Notes: generated by a model not told the origin, from the letters alone. A stretch of DNA of 64,000 nucleotides from an uncultured Fretibacterium sp. (GCA_946183145.1 CAMGZM010000009.1:1-64000); one strand, 5' to 3'. Positions 37,148 through 45,649 are shown, counted from the first letter of the stretch. Program-made: numbers and translations.

Positions 37148-38059
37148 ATGAAACGTGTTGCAGTTTTGTGCGGAGGAGACAGCAGAGAGCGTGAAGTGTC
37201 ATTGCGGAGCGGGAAAGCTGTTGCTGATGCCTTGAATGAGGCGGGATTTTACGCGGACATGATCGACTTGCTGAGGCTTGAAGAGGCTGACAGGGTTAAA
37301 GGTTACGACGGCGCGTTTATCGCTATGCACGGTGATTGGGGCGAGGATGGACGATTACAGGCAAGACTCTCAGAGATGGGAATACCGTACACAGGTTCAG
37401 GCCCACACGCGAGCGCGCTGGCGATGGACAAATGGGAGGCGCAGAAATTTTTTGCACAGGCTGGAATCCCCGTCCCGAAATCTGTATTTCTCCCGAAAAA
37501 TTATGATGATGTTGTGCGTGAAATCGGCCGTAACATTGTCGTGAAACCCTGCGCGGGCGGCTCAACCGTAGGAGTGTCAATAATCCCGGAATTGACTCCG
37601 CAGAGTCTCAATGACGCTGTAAATCTTGCACGTGAAAGTTACGCCGGAGAAGTTATAGCAGAGACATACATTCCAGGCCGTGAGATAACGTGCGCTGTTT
37701 GGGAGAACAACGGAATAACAGAATCATTGCCGGTAATCGAAATCAAACCGCATGAAGGATATTACGATTACGCGAACAAGTACACGAAAGGCGCAACGGA
37801 ATATATTTGCCCGGCAGAAATTGATGATGAGACAGCAAAACGAATCGGAGATTACGCGGTGAAGGCTCATGAGTCGTTAGGGTGCAGAGCGTACAGCAGA
37901 TCCGATTTCAGATTAACGCCTGAAGGTGAAGCATATATCCTTGAAGTGAACACCGCGCCGGGAATGACAGCAACGAGCCTCGTACCAAAAGCGGCAAAAG
38001 CAAAAGGCATAAGCATGGCCGAATTTGTGAAAGCGATAATGAACATGGCCAAAGTGTAA
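37148..38059 (+). CDS. ddl: D-alanine--D-alanine ligase
   Basis: 303 residues, the usual Ddl size. Motifs: 'VAVLCGGDSREREVSLRSG' near the start, 'AMHGDWGEDGRLQ' (normally HGxxGEDGxxQ), ATP-grasp Lys in 'IVVKPCAGGSTVGVS', 'SRSDFRL' and 'EVNTAPGMTATSLVPKAAK'. It joins two D-Ala for peptidoglycan precursors in the cytoplasm. The omega-loop reads 'GYYDYANKYT', a Tyr-type loop, expected for D-Ala-D-Ala rather than D-Ala-D-Lac. Confidence 0.92.
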   Translation: MKRVAVLCGGDSREREVSLRSGKAVADALNEAGFYADMIDLLRLEEADRVKGYDGAFIAMHGDWGEDGRLQARLSEMGIPYTGSGPHASALAMDKWEAQKFFAQAGIPVPKSVFLPKNYDDVVREIGRNIVVKPCAGGSTVGVSIIPELTPQSLNDAVNLARESYAGEVIAETYIPGREITCAVWENNGITESLPVIEIKPHEGYYDYANKYTKGATEYICPAEIDDETAKRIGDYAVKAHESLGCRAYSRSDFRLTPEGEAYILEVNTAPGMTATSLVPKAAKAKGISMAEFVKAIMNMAKV

Positions 38060-38120
38060 TTTAACCTGTATAATTACTTCATCACCAAAAAATTTAACAG
38101 ACAGACAAAAATATTCAGCG

Positions 38121-38969
38121 ATGAAAACATTTTGCTTCAAGCTGTATAAATCTGAGCATAACAAAAAATTGATGAGGCTCATAAACATTGCGGGACTCAT
38201 TTACAATCATTGTATTGCTCTGCATAAGAGATATTACAGGCTGTACGGGAAATATATTCACAAGTACACCTTGCAGAAGCATATCACGAAACTGAAGCGG
38301 ACAAAGAGATTCGGTTATTTCTGGTCGCGGAATATTGAAGGCAGAGTCAAAACGGTAACAGTTAAGCACGATTTATTGGGGGACATATATATTTACTTGG
38401 TGTGCGATTCTCAGTGCGATACAGTTAGGCCGCGAACAGGTGAAATTGTCGGGTTAGATTTCGGGCTGAAGAAATTTCTCACCGCCAGCAATGGAAATGA
38501 TATAGTCTCTGCTGACTTTTTCAGGCTCAATGCAAAAATCATCAGGACGAAATGCCGCAAATTATCCCCGAAAAAGAAAGGCTCAGGCAATTTTCAGCAG
38601 GCAAGACTCGAATTAGCCCGTGCATACAGAAAGATAAATAATCAGCGCAGGGATTTTCATTTCAAGACCGCAAGAAAACTCTGCAATGATTACGCGCTGA
38701 TCTGCCTTGAAGAACTTAACATTAAGGGAATGGCAAAACGATGGGGCAGGGAGATTCACAGCTTGGGCTTCTCTGATTTCGTCAGGATACTTCAATATGA
38801 GGCTATGAAGCTGGGAACGAGGATTATTTTTGTTGACCGTTTTTATCCGTCAAGCCAGCTCTGCAATGTATGCGGGTACAGGAACAAGGAAGTAAAGAAC
38901 CTGAAAATCCTGGAATGGGACTGCCCTTCATGCGGGACTCATCACGACAGGGACAGGAACGCGGCATAA
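38121..38969 (+). pseudogene. tnpB: TnpB (IS200/IS605 OrfB, RNA-guided nuclease), internally deleted and C-terminally truncated
   Basis: 282 residues against the usual 360-420. The RuvC-like catalytic set is intact: 'GLDFGLKKFLTA' (Asp113), 'ICLEELNIKGMA' (Glu197) and 'HHDRDRNAA', with a four-Cys zinc ribbon at residues 248, 251, 268 and 271. The N-terminal part jumps from 'KRFGYFWS' straight to 'RNIEGRVKTV', which removes about 60-80 residues of the DNA/RNA-binding region in frame. The ORF then ends at TAA just after 'NAA'. Inserting one base gives the expected 'NAAINIADTSGNF', so a 1-nt deletion is likely. No TnpA, clear left end or right-end RNA segment flanks it. Probably inactive remnant. 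Confidence 0.8.
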
Positions 38970-39057
38970 ATATTGCAGATACAAGCGGCAACTTTTGAGC
39001 TTAACAGCACGTTTCATAGTGTTGTGAGGTTATAAATTTTGAGGAGGTAAAATCATA

Positions 39058-40233
39058 ATGGATTACGCAAAAGAGTCATTACGGCTTCACGAGCAGTGGA
39101 AAGGCAAGATTGAAGTAATCGCAACCGTTCCCGTCAAGACAAAAGAGGATCTCTCACTCGCCTACACGCCCGGAGTCGCTGAACCCTGCCTCGCGATTCA
39201 GAAAGACGTGAATAGGAGCTACGACCTCACCAGACGGCACAATCTCTGCTTAGTCGTAACGGACGGAAGCGCAGTACTCGGACTCGGCGACATCGGCCCT
39301 GAAGCAGGTATGCCCGTCATGGAGGGAAAATGCGTTCTCTTCAAGTCATTCGGAGGCGTTGACGCTTTCCCCCTCTGTGTGAAAACGAAAGACGTTGACG
39401 AGTTTGTAGAGACCGTGTACAACATATCAGGGTCATTCGGCGGGATTAACCTTGAGGATATAGCCGCGCCACGTTGCTTTGAGATTGAGAGGAAGCTCAA
39501 AGAGAAGTGCGACATTCCGATTTTCCACGATGACCAGCACGGAACAGCCGTTATCACTCTCGCAGGACTCATCAACGCATTGAAGGTTGTCGGAAAAGAC
39601 ATCGGCAAAATCAAAGTAGCAGTAAACGGAGCAGGAGCCGCCGCAATCGCAATCACAAAATTACTCATCTCAGCGGGACTCAAGAACGTAACACTTTGCG
39701 ACCGTACAGGAATCGTCTACAAAGGCCGCGAAAAGGGAATGAACTGGATCAAATCCGAGATGGCCGAAATCACTAACCCTGAAGGACTCAAAGGCTCACT
39801 TGCTGACGCTATGAAGGGCGCGGATGTCTTCATCGGAGTGTCAGCTCCCAACAGCGTAACTCAAGACATGGTGCGCTCAATGGCAAAAGACCCGATAATT
39901 TTTGCGTGCGCTAACCCGACTCCCGAAATTTTCCCGGATGACGCAAAAGCAGCAGGAGCAAAAGTAATCTCAACAGGAAGAAGCGATTTCCCGAATCAGA
40001 TCAACAATGTGTTAGCATTCCCCGGAATTTTCAGAGGAACATTTGACGTAAGAGCCAGCGACATCAACGAGGCTATGAAGGTCGCAGCTTCACACGCGCT
40101 TGCGGATTTGGTCGAACCCGAAAAGCTCGGCCCTGATTACATCATTCCGGCGGCGTTCGATCCGAGAGTCGGCCCGGCAGTGTCAAAAGCTGTTGCTGAG
40201 GCCGCGAGAAAATCAGGTGTAGCGAGGTTATAG
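39058..40233 (+). CDS. NAD(P)-dependent malic enzyme
   Basis: 391 residues, short bacterial type. 'LAYTPGVAEPCLAI' (N-terminal malic signature), 'CVLFKSFGGVDAFPLCV', 'FHDDQHGTAVITLAGL' (metal-ligand region) and the Rossmann 'VAVNGAGAAAIAITKLL'. Decarboxylates malate to pyruvate in the cytoplasm. GAGGAGG lies before the ATG. The 2HCT-type carrier starts 3 nt downstream, a malate uptake plus decarboxylation pair that can generate an ion gradient. Confidence 0.92.
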   Translation: MDYAKESLRLHEQWKGKIEVIATVPVKTKEDLSLAYTPGVAEPCLAIQKDVNRSYDLTRRHNLCLVVTDGSAVLGLGDIGPEAGMPVMEGKCVLFKSFGGVDAFPLCVKTKDVDEFVETVYNISGSFGGINLEDIAAPRCFEIERKLKEKCDIPIFHDDQHGTAVITLAGLINALKVVGKDIGKIKVAVNGAGAAAIAITKLLISAGLKNVTLCDRTGIVYKGREKGMNWIKSEMAEITNPEGLKGSLADAMKGADVFIGVSAPNSVTQDMVRSMAKDPIIFACANPTPEIFPDDAKAAGAKVISTGRSDFPNQINNVLAFPGIFRGTFDVRASDINEAMKVAASHALADLVEPEKLGPDYIIPAAFDPRVGPAVSKAVAEAARKSGVARL

Positions 40234-40236
40234 CAC

Positions 40237-41613
40237 ATGGAAGAATACAGAGGTTTCAAGATTTTCGCGCTTCCTCCGAAATATTTTGCGCTGTTCGCTG
40301 TCGTTGTGCTTCTGTCGGCTATGCTCGGCGTGCTTCCTGCGGGAATGGCCGGATGCTTTGCGTTCATGATTGTGTGCGGTGCTATCTTGCAGGAGCTCGG
40401 AGACCATCTCCCAATCGTAAATACTTTCTTGGGCGGCGGCCCTGTCGTGATAATTTTCGGCATGGGATTTTTGCGCTACGAGAACTTCTTCGGCGTGTTC
40501 GATGTGATTTCAGGCTTAATCGGCAAGACTGGCTTCACAAAAATTTTGATGACGAACATTGATACGTTCTTCAAGCCTGCCGGGGCATTTCTTGATTTCT
40601 ACATAGCGGCGTTAATCACAGGCTCAATTCTCGGAATGAACAGAAAACTTCTCGTGAAAGCGGCGGCGCGTTACTTTCCGGCAATTTTCGGAGCTGTTGC
40701 GGTTTCGTTTGGGCTTGTGGCGATTGCAGGACATTTCAGCGGATTCGGCGTTGTGAAAGCTGTATTGCTTATCGCGCTTCCTATTATGGGCGGCGGAATG
40801 GGAGCAGGAGCAGTACCACTCAGCAAAATTTTTGAGTCTTCCGGCACAATGACCGCTGAAGAGGCTATCTCTATCATGAATCCCGCTGTCGCTATCGGAA
40901 ATGCTACATCAATCGTGCTTGCGGGAATCCTCGTGAAAGTCCTCGCGGGAAAATTCTTCAACGGACAAGGCACGCTCATGAAGGCCGGAGCGAATGAAGA
41001 TCCGTCAGAGTACGAAATTTCGCCCGAAATGCAAGCCAAGCGCGACAAAGTTACAGTAACGAATCTCGGAATCGGACTCCTTGCCGCAACAACATTCTTT
41101 GCATGGGGCTATATCGTTGCGGGAATATGGATTAAGCTCGTACCCGCCGTAAACATTCATGCTTATGCGTGGATGATTATCACGGTCGCTTTGTGCAAAG
41201 TCTTCAACGTTCTCCCCGAATTTATAGAGGTATGCTGCTATCAGTGGTTCCAGTTCGTAATGAAGAATCTTACGTCAATGTTGATGGTTGGAATCGGTCT
41301 GTGCTACTTGAGTCTTGACGTTGTAATAAGCAGCTTCAGCATGATGTACTTGCTTATGTGCTTCCTTGCGTGCATAGGCGCGTTTGTCGGAGCTGGACTC
41401 ATTGGCGCGATGGTCGGATTCTATCCTGTTGAGGCGGGAATCACTGCGGGGCTTTGCATGTCGAACATGGGCGGCACCGGTGATGTTGCTGTTCTTTCGG
41501 CGGCTCATCGAATGGAGTTAATGCCGTTCGCGCAGATCTCTTCACGACTCGGAGGCGCAATCATTCTCATCATTGGCTCGTTAATGCTTTCGACTCTTGG
41601 CAGTATGTTATAG
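40237..41613 (+). CDS. 2-hydroxycarboxylate transporter (CitS/MaeN/CimH family)
   Basis: 458 residues with about 11 membrane segments. The two re-entrant loop GGxG motifs are visible: 'IMGGGMGAGAVPLSK' (about residue 185) and 'SNMGGTGDVAVLSAA' (about 412). Carries malate, citrate or lactate by sodium symport or precursor/product exchange. Directly after malic enzyme, so malate is the most likely substrate (inference from neighbourhood). Confidence 0.9.
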   Translation: MEEYRGFKIFALPPKYFALFAVVVLLSAMLGVLPAGMAGCFAFMIVCGAILQELGDHLPIVNTFLGGGPVVIIFGMGFLRYENFFGVFDVISGLIGKTGFTKILMTNIDTFFKPAGAFLDFYIAALITGSILGMNRKLLVKAAARYFPAIFGAVAVSFGLVAIAGHFSGFGVVKAVLLIALPIMGGGMGAGAVPLSKIFESSGTMTAEEAISIMNPAVAIGNATSIVLAGILVKVLAGKFFNGQGTLMKAGANEDPSEYEISPEMQAKRDKVTVTNLGIGLLAATTFFAWGYIVAGIWIKLVPAVNIHAYAWMIITVALCKVFNVLPEFIEVCCYQWFQFVMKNLTSMLMVGIGLCYLSLDVVISSFSMMYLLMCFLACIGAFVGAGLIGAMVGFYPVEAGITAGLCMSNMGGTGDVAVLSAAHRMELMPFAQISSRLGGAIILIIGSLMLSTLGSML

Positions 41614-41623
41614 GGGTGATTGA

Positions 41624-42457
41624 ATGAAGAAGTTATTGCTTGCGTTTTTGATTGCGGGAATTTTCGCGGGTTCTGCGTTCGGAGCTGGCATGAGAATGGG
41701 AGCTTTGACACAGCAGAATATGAGCGCGGAAGAGTTCGCAGAGTTCATAAAGTCCCAGGAGAGAAATTTTTTCGGCTGGAAGATTATGAACACAAATCAC
41801 AGCCTTGAGGACTCATTCACATATTTTGACTCTCTAACGTCTATGATTATGGCTCTTCATTCCGGGAAAATTGACGAGGCCGCACTCCCTGAACCTGTTG
41901 CGGAATACGTCAAGACAACTGACGCGGGAGTCGAAATTTCCTGCGCGCTTCATTCGAGAACGACTCACCTTGCGTTAGGCTTCAGGAGCGATGACGGAGG
42001 GCAGAGACTCTGCGATATGGTGAACGGGGCATTATCGGCCATGAAATCAGACAGGAGACTCAGTATTCTCACGTCAAAATATCTTCACCGCCCTGGCACA
42101 ACACTCCCGGCTGCTGAATCGTTCGCGAGTTTTCCCGGTGCTGAAACGGTGAAAGTTGCCGTAACGGGAGATCTTCCCCCGCTCGACATGATTGCACCCG
42201 ACGGAAGGCCGATAGGGTACAACACCGCTGTATTGTCGGAAATCGGCAGGAGAATGGGAGTCAATATTGAGCTTGTGAACATTGACTCAGGTGCAAGAAC
42301 AAGCGCGTTAATGTCCGGGAGAGTCGATGCTGTTTTCTGGTATCAAGTCTGGGAAGGAGTCGAGAAACAGCCCGACGCTCCAGCAGGAGTCCTTCTCTCT
42401 GAGCCTTATTACGAGTGGGATACGTTCCTTCACTTGAGGCATTACGTGAGAGACTGA
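41624..42457 (+). CDS. Orphan SBP_bac_3-like binding protein with circularly permuted lobes
   Basis: 277 residues with signal peptide (1-21). Residues about 25-155 resemble the usual second lobe plus C-terminal helix of amino acid-binding proteins: 'DSLTSMIMALHSGKIDEAALPEPVAEYV', 'LALGFRSDDG' and 'VNGALSAMKSDRRLSILTSKYL'. Residues 176-277 resemble the usual first lobe: 'VKVAVTGDLPPLDMIAPDGRPIGYN', 'LSEIGRRMGVNIELV', 'SALMSGRVDAV' and 'LSEPYYEWD'. The order is therefore reversed. Paralogue of 59932-60759. No ABC permease adjoins it; neighbours are the 2HCT carrier and a membrane protein. It may be a sensor or solute-binding subunit of unknown system. Confidence 0.75.
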   Translation: MKKLLLAFLIAGIFAGSAFGAGMRMGALTQQNMSAEEFAEFIKSQERNFFGWKIMNTNHSLEDSFTYFDSLTSMIMALHSGKIDEAALPEPVAEYVKTTDAGVEISCALHSRTTHLALGFRSDDGGQRLCDMVNGALSAMKSDRRLSILTSKYLHRPGTTLPAAESFASFPGAETVKVAVTGDLPPLDMIAPDGRPIGYNTAVLSEIGRRMGVNIELVNIDSGARTSALMSGRVDAVFWYQVWEGVEKQPDAPAGVLLSEPYYEWDTFLHLRHYVRD

Positions 42458-42461
42458 ATGA

Positions 42462-43064
42462 ATGTCCTGCCTTGAATGCAAAAGTGATTCGCCTGACGCA
42501 ATAAGATTCCGTTTGCTTGAAATTCACACGCTGCACATAAGGGACTTTGACGGCGAGAAAATTATTCAGGCATTAGGCGACTTTCAAGAATACGAAATTT
42601 GTACGGCCTGCGCTCTTGAGGGGGCGCGGGTCTTTCTTTATCCGGCGAAATTGCTGCTGCGTAAATGTTTCGCGTTCTTCATGCTTATACTTGCGGGAAT
42701 AATTCTGAGTCTGATGTTGACGGTTAATGACTCGTTCATGAAGGAAATTTTTGCGGTGAAAGCTATCGGGCCTCTTGCTGTGATTGTGGGATTGTCGGGA
42801 ATTTTTGCGAATGTCCGGGAGATTCTGAGAGTCCGCGAGTCCGTCAGCAAAATGAATCATGACGAGGCACTTCACTTTTCAGCATACAGACTCATCATCA
42901 AGAACGCTCCGAAAAAATATAACGACAACGACATAACATATATTCCCGTCAGCAAAGAGACTCAGAGAATAAGTCCTTCAGAGCTTGCGGAGAAATACAA
43001 TCTTCTTTCAGCAATCGCAGTTAAAGCGCATAAACTTATAGAGGAGGAAAAAATTAATGGGTGA
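42462..43064 (+). CDS. Membrane protein of unknown function with Cys-pair N-terminus
   Basis: 200 residues, not assigned to a family. Starts with CxxC ('MSCLECKS') and has a second pair 'CTAC' near residue 47, a possible small zinc ribbon. Two hydrophobic segments follow (about 68-88 and 98-118), then a charged C-terminal cytoplasmic part. The gene starts 4 nt after the binding protein stop and overlaps the AEC permease by 8 bp, so it is translated in one unit with both. Confidence 0.55.
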   Translation: MSCLECKSDSPDAIRFRLLEIHTLHIRDFDGEKIIQALGDFQEYEICTACALEGARVFLYPAKLLLRKCFAFFMLILAGIILSLMLTVNDSFMKEIFAVKAIGPLAVIVGLSGIFANVREILRVRESVSKMNHDEALHFSAYRLIIKNAPKKYNDNDITYIPVSKETQRISPSELAEKYNLLSAIAVKAHKLIEEEKING

Positions 43065-43998
43065 AAGTTTCATAGCGGCGTTGACCGTAGTATGTCCGAT
43101 GATGATATTGATGATAATCGGCTGGCTTTGCAGGACAAAAGGAGTAATCACGCGCCCGGCCATGAAGGAATATGACAGGCTGATATTCAGAATCTTTATG
43201 CCGCTGTTATTGTTCAAGAATATATACGAGATAAATTTTTCGGGAGGCGTTGCGGTGAAAGAGATGATATTCACTGCTGTATGTCTCCTGATTCTGTTCG
43301 CGCTGTGCCTCGACTGCCCGCGATATTTGACGAAAGATCCCCGGAAATATTCCGTGATAGGTCAGGCGATCGTGAGAGGGAACTACGTAATATTCGGCGT
43401 AGTTGTGTCAGAAGCGTTATACGGTGAGGGCAATATAGGCATGGTGATAATGATGAGCATAATTGTTGTGCCGATGGTAAATGTATTTTCTGCAATACTG
43501 CTTGAGGCGGGGCGGTCCGGGAAATCGAGTCCGGCAAAATTATTCCTCGCTGTGCTGAAGAACCCCATGATAATCGGAGCAATATGCGCGTTCATAGTGA
43601 AGGGATTCGGGATAAAGATTCCGGCTGTATTGTGGTCAGTCATTCGGAGCATAGCGAACTCAACAACAACAATCAGCTTCATTTCATTGGGAGTCGGTCT
43701 CGACATGGCCGATGCGATTGCAGACAGGAGGCTTCTTGCATGGGGAGTGATTCTGCGGATGATAATTTTGCCGGGAGTCGTGCTGCCTCTTGCGGTGATT
43801 TCGGGGTTCAGGGGTCAGAGTCTTTGCGCAATGATGGTAACGTTTGCGGCACCTTCTGCGGTTGCGTCATATCCTATGGCGGTTGCGATGGGTGCTGACG
43901 GACAATTAGCGGGGCAACTTGTTTGCGCGACAACGATTCTTTCTGTGATTACGATATTTTTATGGACGTTCGCATTCAAGAGTCTCGGCTTGATGTAG
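43057..43998 (+). CDS. AEC-family (auxin efflux carrier-like) permease
   Basis: 313 residues, about 10 membrane segments. 'MPLLLFKNIYEINFSGG', 'RGNYVIFGVVVSEALYG' and the second-half 'FISLGVGLDMADAI', 'APSAVASYPMAVAMGADGQLAGQ' match the AEC family, several members of which carry malate, malonate or other dicarboxylates. GAGGAGG before the ATG. Lies at the end of the malic enzyme-2HCT-binding protein group, consistent with dicarboxylate transport. Confidence 0.85.
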   Translation: MGESFIAALTVVCPMMILMIIGWLCRTKGVITRPAMKEYDRLIFRIFMPLLLFKNIYEINFSGGVAVKEMIFTAVCLLILFALCLDCPRYLTKDPRKYSVIGQAIVRGNYVIFGVVVSEALYGEGNIGMVIMMSIIVVPMVNVFSAILLEAGRSGKSSPAKLFLAVLKNPMIIGAICAFIVKGFGIKIPAVLWSVIRSIANSTTTISFISLGVGLDMADAIADRRLLAWGVILRMIILPGVVLPLAVISGFRGQSLCAMMVTFAAPSAVASYPMAVAMGADGQLAGQLVCATTILSVITIFLWTFAFKSLGLM

Positions 43999-44032
43999 AA
44001 TGAGAACGAGAAAATTTTGAGGAGTGATATTT

Positions 44033-44254
44033 ATGGAACAGGCAGCAGAACCCAAAATTGACTGGCGCAACATTAGGATTTACGACGAGGACGGAACGCA
44101 GATAAAGAATCCCCGGACTCTGCGCTCAATTGCTGAAGGGCAGGAACTCATAGCGGCGTGGGAGAAGAGAATGGACAGCTATCACCTTGAGGAAATATTC
44201 GGCGACTACGACGAGGAGGACGGAGAAATTGACACCGAAGAAGAAAACTCCTGA
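44033..44254 (+). CDS. Small acidic protein, possible antitoxin
   Basis: 73 residues from ATG 44033 (GAGGAG upstream; the track's GTG start lies in the ribosome site). Very acidic C-terminus ('DYDEEDGEIDTEEEN'). No antitoxin family recognised. Its 3' end overlaps the next reading frame, which carries a RelE/YafQ-like stretch, and its leader GGAGTGATATTTATGGAA is identical to that of the HicB-like gene at 44486. On context it is a candidate antitoxin. Confidence 0.5.
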   Translation: MEQAAEPKIDWRNIRIYDEDGTQIKNPRTLRSIAEGQELIAAWEKRMDSYHLEEIFGDYDEEDGEIDTEEENS

Positions 44255-44462
44255 GAGAAAGCGCACGCCATTTCCCAGAGAAGTGATTTACGCAAAAGGT
44301 TTTGTTGACGACTGGGAAAAACTTTCACGTTCCGGCAGACACGACATGAACCGCATCAAGGAAGTAATATCACTCAGAAATATTCGGGTAACAAAAAACT
44401 CCGGGACATTCACGCACCCGGAGTCCTCAAAAATTTTTCCCATTGCAGAATCATTAACATGA
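44229..44462 (+). pseudogene. RelE/YafQ-like toxin remnant
   Basis: TTG start at 44229 with GGAGGACGGAG directly upstream; overlaps the 44033 gene by 26 bp. 'REVIYAKGFVDDWEKLSRSGRHDMNRIKEVISL' (split here: 'REVIYAKGFVDDWEKL', 'SGRHDMNRIKEVISL') resembles the first half of RelE/YafQ mRNA interferases. The expected catalytic second half is absent: the frame runs through a terminator hairpin and stops. Probably a decayed toxin. Confidence 0.4.
44399..44437 (+). terminator. Terminator-like hairpin in the truncated toxin
   Basis: Perfect 7-bp stem CTCCGGG (44399-44405) with CCCGGAG (44417-44423), followed by TCCTCAAAAATTTTT. Separates the first and second toxin-antitoxin-like modules. Confidence 0.55.
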
Positions 44463-44485
44463 TAACAATATAAGGAGTGATATTT

Positions 44486-44827
44486 ATGGAAGCTCATGCA
44501 GAACGAATGACAGCGATCTATGCGAATATGCTTCAATTTTTCCTTGAGACGCTGAATTTTACAGTTTCGTTTGACGCTGAAGATGACGGATCTTTTACCG
44601 GCACTGTTGAAGAGCTTGACTTGTGCGAAAATTCCCAGTCAAAAAATGGCTGTATGATGCTTTTGCTTGAGGCCATGAAGGAATACGCGCAGGATTTTTA
44701 CAGGGAGTTTGATTTATGGTCGTCAGCCCCTAACAGAAGAAAGCATATCCCATACGTGATTAAGATACTTTCATCGTCAGACAAAAAACTTCTGGAGGCT
44801 ATGAAATGCCAAACTGGAGAGAATTAA
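44486..44827 (+). CDS. HicB-like antitoxin
   Basis: 113 residues from ATG 44486 (AAGGAG upstream). The central 'FDAEDDGSFTGTVEELDLCEN' and 'LLLEAMKEYAQDFYREFDL' follow the HicB partial-RNase-H-like pattern (edge strand, ED-G-x-x-G turn, helix). The C-terminus 'APNRRKHIPYVIKIL' is conserved in relatives. It overlaps the following toxin-like gene by 22 bp, typical of antitoxin-first operons. Predicted to neutralise and autoregulate the pair; the DNA-binding part is not obvious. Confidence 0.6.
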   Translation: MEAHAERMTAIYANMLQFFLETLNFTVSFDAEDDGSFTGTVEELDLCENSQSKNGCMMLLLEAMKEYAQDFYREFDLWSSAPNRRKHIPYVIKILSSSDKKLLEAMKCQTGEN

Positions 44828-45024
44828 AGCGTTTCTGCGACAATGACGGCTGGGAATGTTACAAGGTTACGGATCATTATTTTTACCGCAAAAGGCTTCC
44901 GAACGGTGATATTCTGTTCACAAAAATTTCTATGGGCAGCGGGGAAATTCACAAAAACTTGTGGCAGAAAATCAGAAACAGGCAGCTTCACGTTACGCAG
45001 GAATACTTCAACAGCAAAATATAG
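44806..45024 (+). CDS. HicA-like toxin (putative mRNA interferase)
   Basis: 72 residues, GGAGG 7 nt before the ATG, inside the antitoxin 3' end. 'WRELKRFCDNDGWECYKVTDHYFYRK' gives the short alpha-beta-beta pattern of HicA, with 'DGW' and the aromatic/His strand. The usual 'G.SHH' His is represented by 'DHYF'. The C-terminus 'GEIHKNLWQKIRNRQLHVT' replaces the HicA helix. Length and overlap fit a type II toxin; family assignment is tentative. Confidence 0.55.
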   Translation: MPNWRELKRFCDNDGWECYKVTDHYFYRKRLPNGDILFTKISMGSGEIHKNLWQKIRNRQLHVTQEYFNSKI

Positions 45025-45029
45025 CGCAC

Positions 45030-45070
45030 AAAAAAACTCCGGGAGATTTGAGTCTCTCGGAGTCGTTTTT
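45030..45070. terminator. Bidirectional terminator between HicA-like and pilin genes
   Basis: 9-bp stem CTCCGGGAG (45037-45045) with CTCTCGGAG (45054-45062). GTTTTT follows on the plus strand and a TTTTTTT run on the minus strand; it lies between convergent genes. Confidence 0.75.
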
Positions 45071-45091
45071 CGTCTGTATGAGAATTGGAAA

Positions 45092-45649
45092 CTAGTTCGT
45101 CGGCCAAGAAGTTAAAGCCTCGATTTTGCCGTTGTAGAGGGTTACCTTGAACATCTTATTTGTAGAGAGATCAACATTTGTACCACTGTCCAACGCACCA
45201 TTATTATCCGTAGCATAAACCTTATCATAGCCCCGTATACCAGCAAGAGCCGTTGCTATATCAGCCGCGTCAGCCTCGTCCACAAAACTCACGTTCAGTA
45301 CCCACTGCTTGGGATCCTTGCTCTCATCAATACCTGTAGTGCTAGCATCATCCGTAGCCGCTGTAGCCTTGTACTTAGTCAGATTATCGGTCTGTGTAAA
45401 GCTACCCCATCTAGGAATTGCAGCCAAAAGAACCGCATCGACTGTATCAGTTGTCTTAACACCGATATTATTCGCTACGTATGTACTAACTGCTGTAACA
45501 CACGCATCGACATTCGCCGCTATTGTTGATGCCTTCGCCTTTGCTGTTGAACCGCTGACTGCTACAGTCATGCTTGCCGTAAGAGTCGCCAAAATAGCCA
45601 CTACAATGAGCAGCTCAACCAACGTGAAACCTTTGCGCGCTTTTTTCAT
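45092..45649 (-). CDS. Type IV pilin-like (pseudopilin) protein
   Basis: 185 residues from ATG 45649 (AGGAGG 9 nt upstream; the longer track start lacks a site). The prepilin motif 'RKGFTLVELLIVVAILATL' gives cleavage after Gly with Phe+1 and Glu+5, followed by the hydrophobic N-terminal helix. The rest is Ala/Thr/Asp-rich with a C-terminal beta part. No pilus assembly genes or prepilin peptidase lie in the window, so it depends on machinery elsewhere. Could be a major pilin or a type II secretion pseudopilin. Confidence 0.85.
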   Translation of the reverse strand: MKKARKGFTLVELLIVVAILATLTASMTVAVSGSTAKAKASTIAANVDACVTAVSTYVANNIGVKTTDTVDAVLLAAIPRWGSFTQTDNLTKYKATAATDDASTTGIDESKDPKQWVLNVSFVDEADAADIATALAGIRGYDKVYATDNNGALDSGTNVDLSTNKMFKVTLYNGKIEALTSWPTN

